DNA of 6,244 bases. Source: Treponema sp. (GTDB lineage: Bacteria; Spirochaetota; Spirochaetia; Treponematales; Treponemataceae). Shown here in pieces: positions 5,863-6,244 of the stretch. A program made the position numbers and the translations under genes. The stretch is taken from contig JAFZWX010000030.1 in NCBI GenBank assembly GCA_017617145.1, forward strand, positions 1 through 6,244. The letters are read 5' to 3'. The notes beneath the pieces were generated by a model. It ran no database searches and had not been told where the DNA came from. It was given only the letters and a program-made list of their open reading frames with translations. Every line of letters begins with the position of its first letter. The first letter of the stretch is position 1.

Positions 5863-5969
5863 ACAAAACACGCTTCCGTAGAAAATCCCCACGGACAACA
5901 GAAGGAAGTTGCCCTCAGTCTTTTTCTACTCCGCGCAGGTTTCAGACGACTGCTTGTATAAACAGTCAT
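5863..5969. repeat. Tandem 114-bp repeat, rpmA-proximal copy, with a weakened hairpin
   Basis: This copy is displaced exactly 114 bp from its partner. The loop AGAAGGAA (5900-5907) with CAAC/GTTG beside it and the block GACTGCTTGTATAAACAGTC (5948-5967) are unchanged, whereas the middle of the long stem (about 5886-5896 against 5911-5921) no longer pairs. The stem base GTAGAAAA/TTTTTCTAC still pairs. It looks like an older or decaying version of the neighbouring copy. It ends a few bases before the T-tract of the rpmA terminator. Confidence 0.8.
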
Positions 5970-5977
5970 TTCTAAAT

Positions 5978-6010
5978 AAAAAAACCCGGTAGTTTATTGT
6001 AACACCGGGT
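5978..6010 (-). terminator. Strong Rho-independent terminator after rpmA
   Basis: On the minus strand ACCCGGT (6004-6010), a 13-base loop and ACCGGGT (5984-5990) form a perfect 7-bp stem, followed by a run of T from 5983 down to 5978. It lies about 24 bases past the rpmA stop, and is expected to end the ribosomal-protein transcript before obg. Confidence 0.88.
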
Positions 6011-6015
6011 CTTAT

Positions 6016-6035
6016 AAAAAAGCAATGTTGCTTTT
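6016..6035 (-). terminator. Weaker hairpin with T-run overlapping the rpmA stop
   Basis: On the minus strand AAAAGCAA (6028-6035), a two-base turn and TTGCTTTT (6018-6025) form an AT-rich stem that runs into six T (6016-6021 including the stem end). The stem overlaps the rpmA stop codon, so ribosomes may interfere with it. It could add to the strong terminator just downstream. Confidence 0.4.
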
Positions 6036-6244
6036 ATTTTGCAGCTTCTACAGAAACAACTTTGTGGTTATTTCTTTCGCTGAATACAACTTTTCCATCT
6101 GCAGTTGCAAACAGGCTGTCGTCTCCAGCTTTCATAACGTTGTTTCCAGGATAGAACTTAGTTCCACGCTGCTTTACAATAATTGAACCTGCAGAAACAG
6201 ATTCACCGGCATATCTTTTTACACCAAGACTCTTCGGATTAGGA
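6034..6244 (-). CDS. rpmA: 50S ribosomal protein L27 (C-terminal part, runs off the right edge)
   Basis: L27 sits near the peptidyl-transferase centre of the large subunit. Visible are the last 69 residues, starting in [16 protein letters not shown] and including [16 protein letters not shown], then [14 protein letters not shown]; these are the L27 core and its RQRGTxxxPGxNV signature. The flexible glycine-rich N-terminus that reaches the active site lies outside the window. Two terminators follow the stop. rpmA upstream of obg is one of the most conserved neighbourhoods in bacteria, but here terminators and two repeats separate them. Confidence 0.96.
   Translation of the reverse strand, partial: PNPKSLGVKRYAGESVSAGSIIVKQRGTKFYPGNNVMKAGDDSLFATADGKVVFSERNNHKVVSVEAAK

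Noticed and set aside
5742..5969. 75-codon minus-strand ORF whose peptide contains two similar 37-38 residue halves starting MTVYTSS
   Set aside because: It is the tandem DNA repeat read in one frame (114 is a multiple of 3). Between copies, nine codons change the residue and five are silent, so there is no sign of protein selection; an overlapping ORF is also open on the other strand.

Overview
The window looks like a chromosomal stretch of a treponeme (Spirochaetota, probably Treponema). I base this on protein character and gene order recalled from that genus, not on a search. All genes are on the minus strand except one small acidic ORF. There is no tRNA, rRNA, CRISPR array, phage gene or transposase. 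The core genes are ordinary housekeeping genes; the unusual material lies between them.

Layout on the plus-strand scale: (1) 1-101 is the start of spoVG and 132-998 is ispE. They form a small leftward unit with a near-consensus sigma70-type promoter at 1013-1040. (2) 1109-1258 is a GC-richer 150-bp foldback element with perfect 11-bp ends and several nested hairpins. (3) 1359-1637 is a plus-strand ORF for a 92-residue protein that is about half Asp/Glu, with its own likely promoter. A short imperfect palindrome at 1645-1671 separates it from the convergent rsfS. (4) 1672-5722 is a tight leftward cluster transcribed in the order obg, nadD, yqeK, an LCP/LytR_C-type gene, rsfS. (5) 5742-5973 is a pair of tandem 114-bp hairpin repeats. 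(6) 5978-6035 holds one strong and one weaker terminator behind rpmA, whose 3' portion fills the right edge.

Together the large cluster links late 50S maturation (Obg, L27), ribosome silencing (RsfS), NAD synthesis (NadD) and a nucleotide-cleaving HD hydrolase (YqeK). The nadD-yqeK-rsfS order next to obg and rpmA is widely conserved in bacteria. The LCP-type gene between yqeK and rsfS is also seen in Gram-positive genomes, but here its catalytic motifs look degraded.

The best candidates for something undescribed are the two structured non-coding regions (1109-1258 and 5742-5973). Each could be a non-autonomous mobile repeat or a structured RNA; sequence alone does not decide. I see no evidence for a new multi-gene system.
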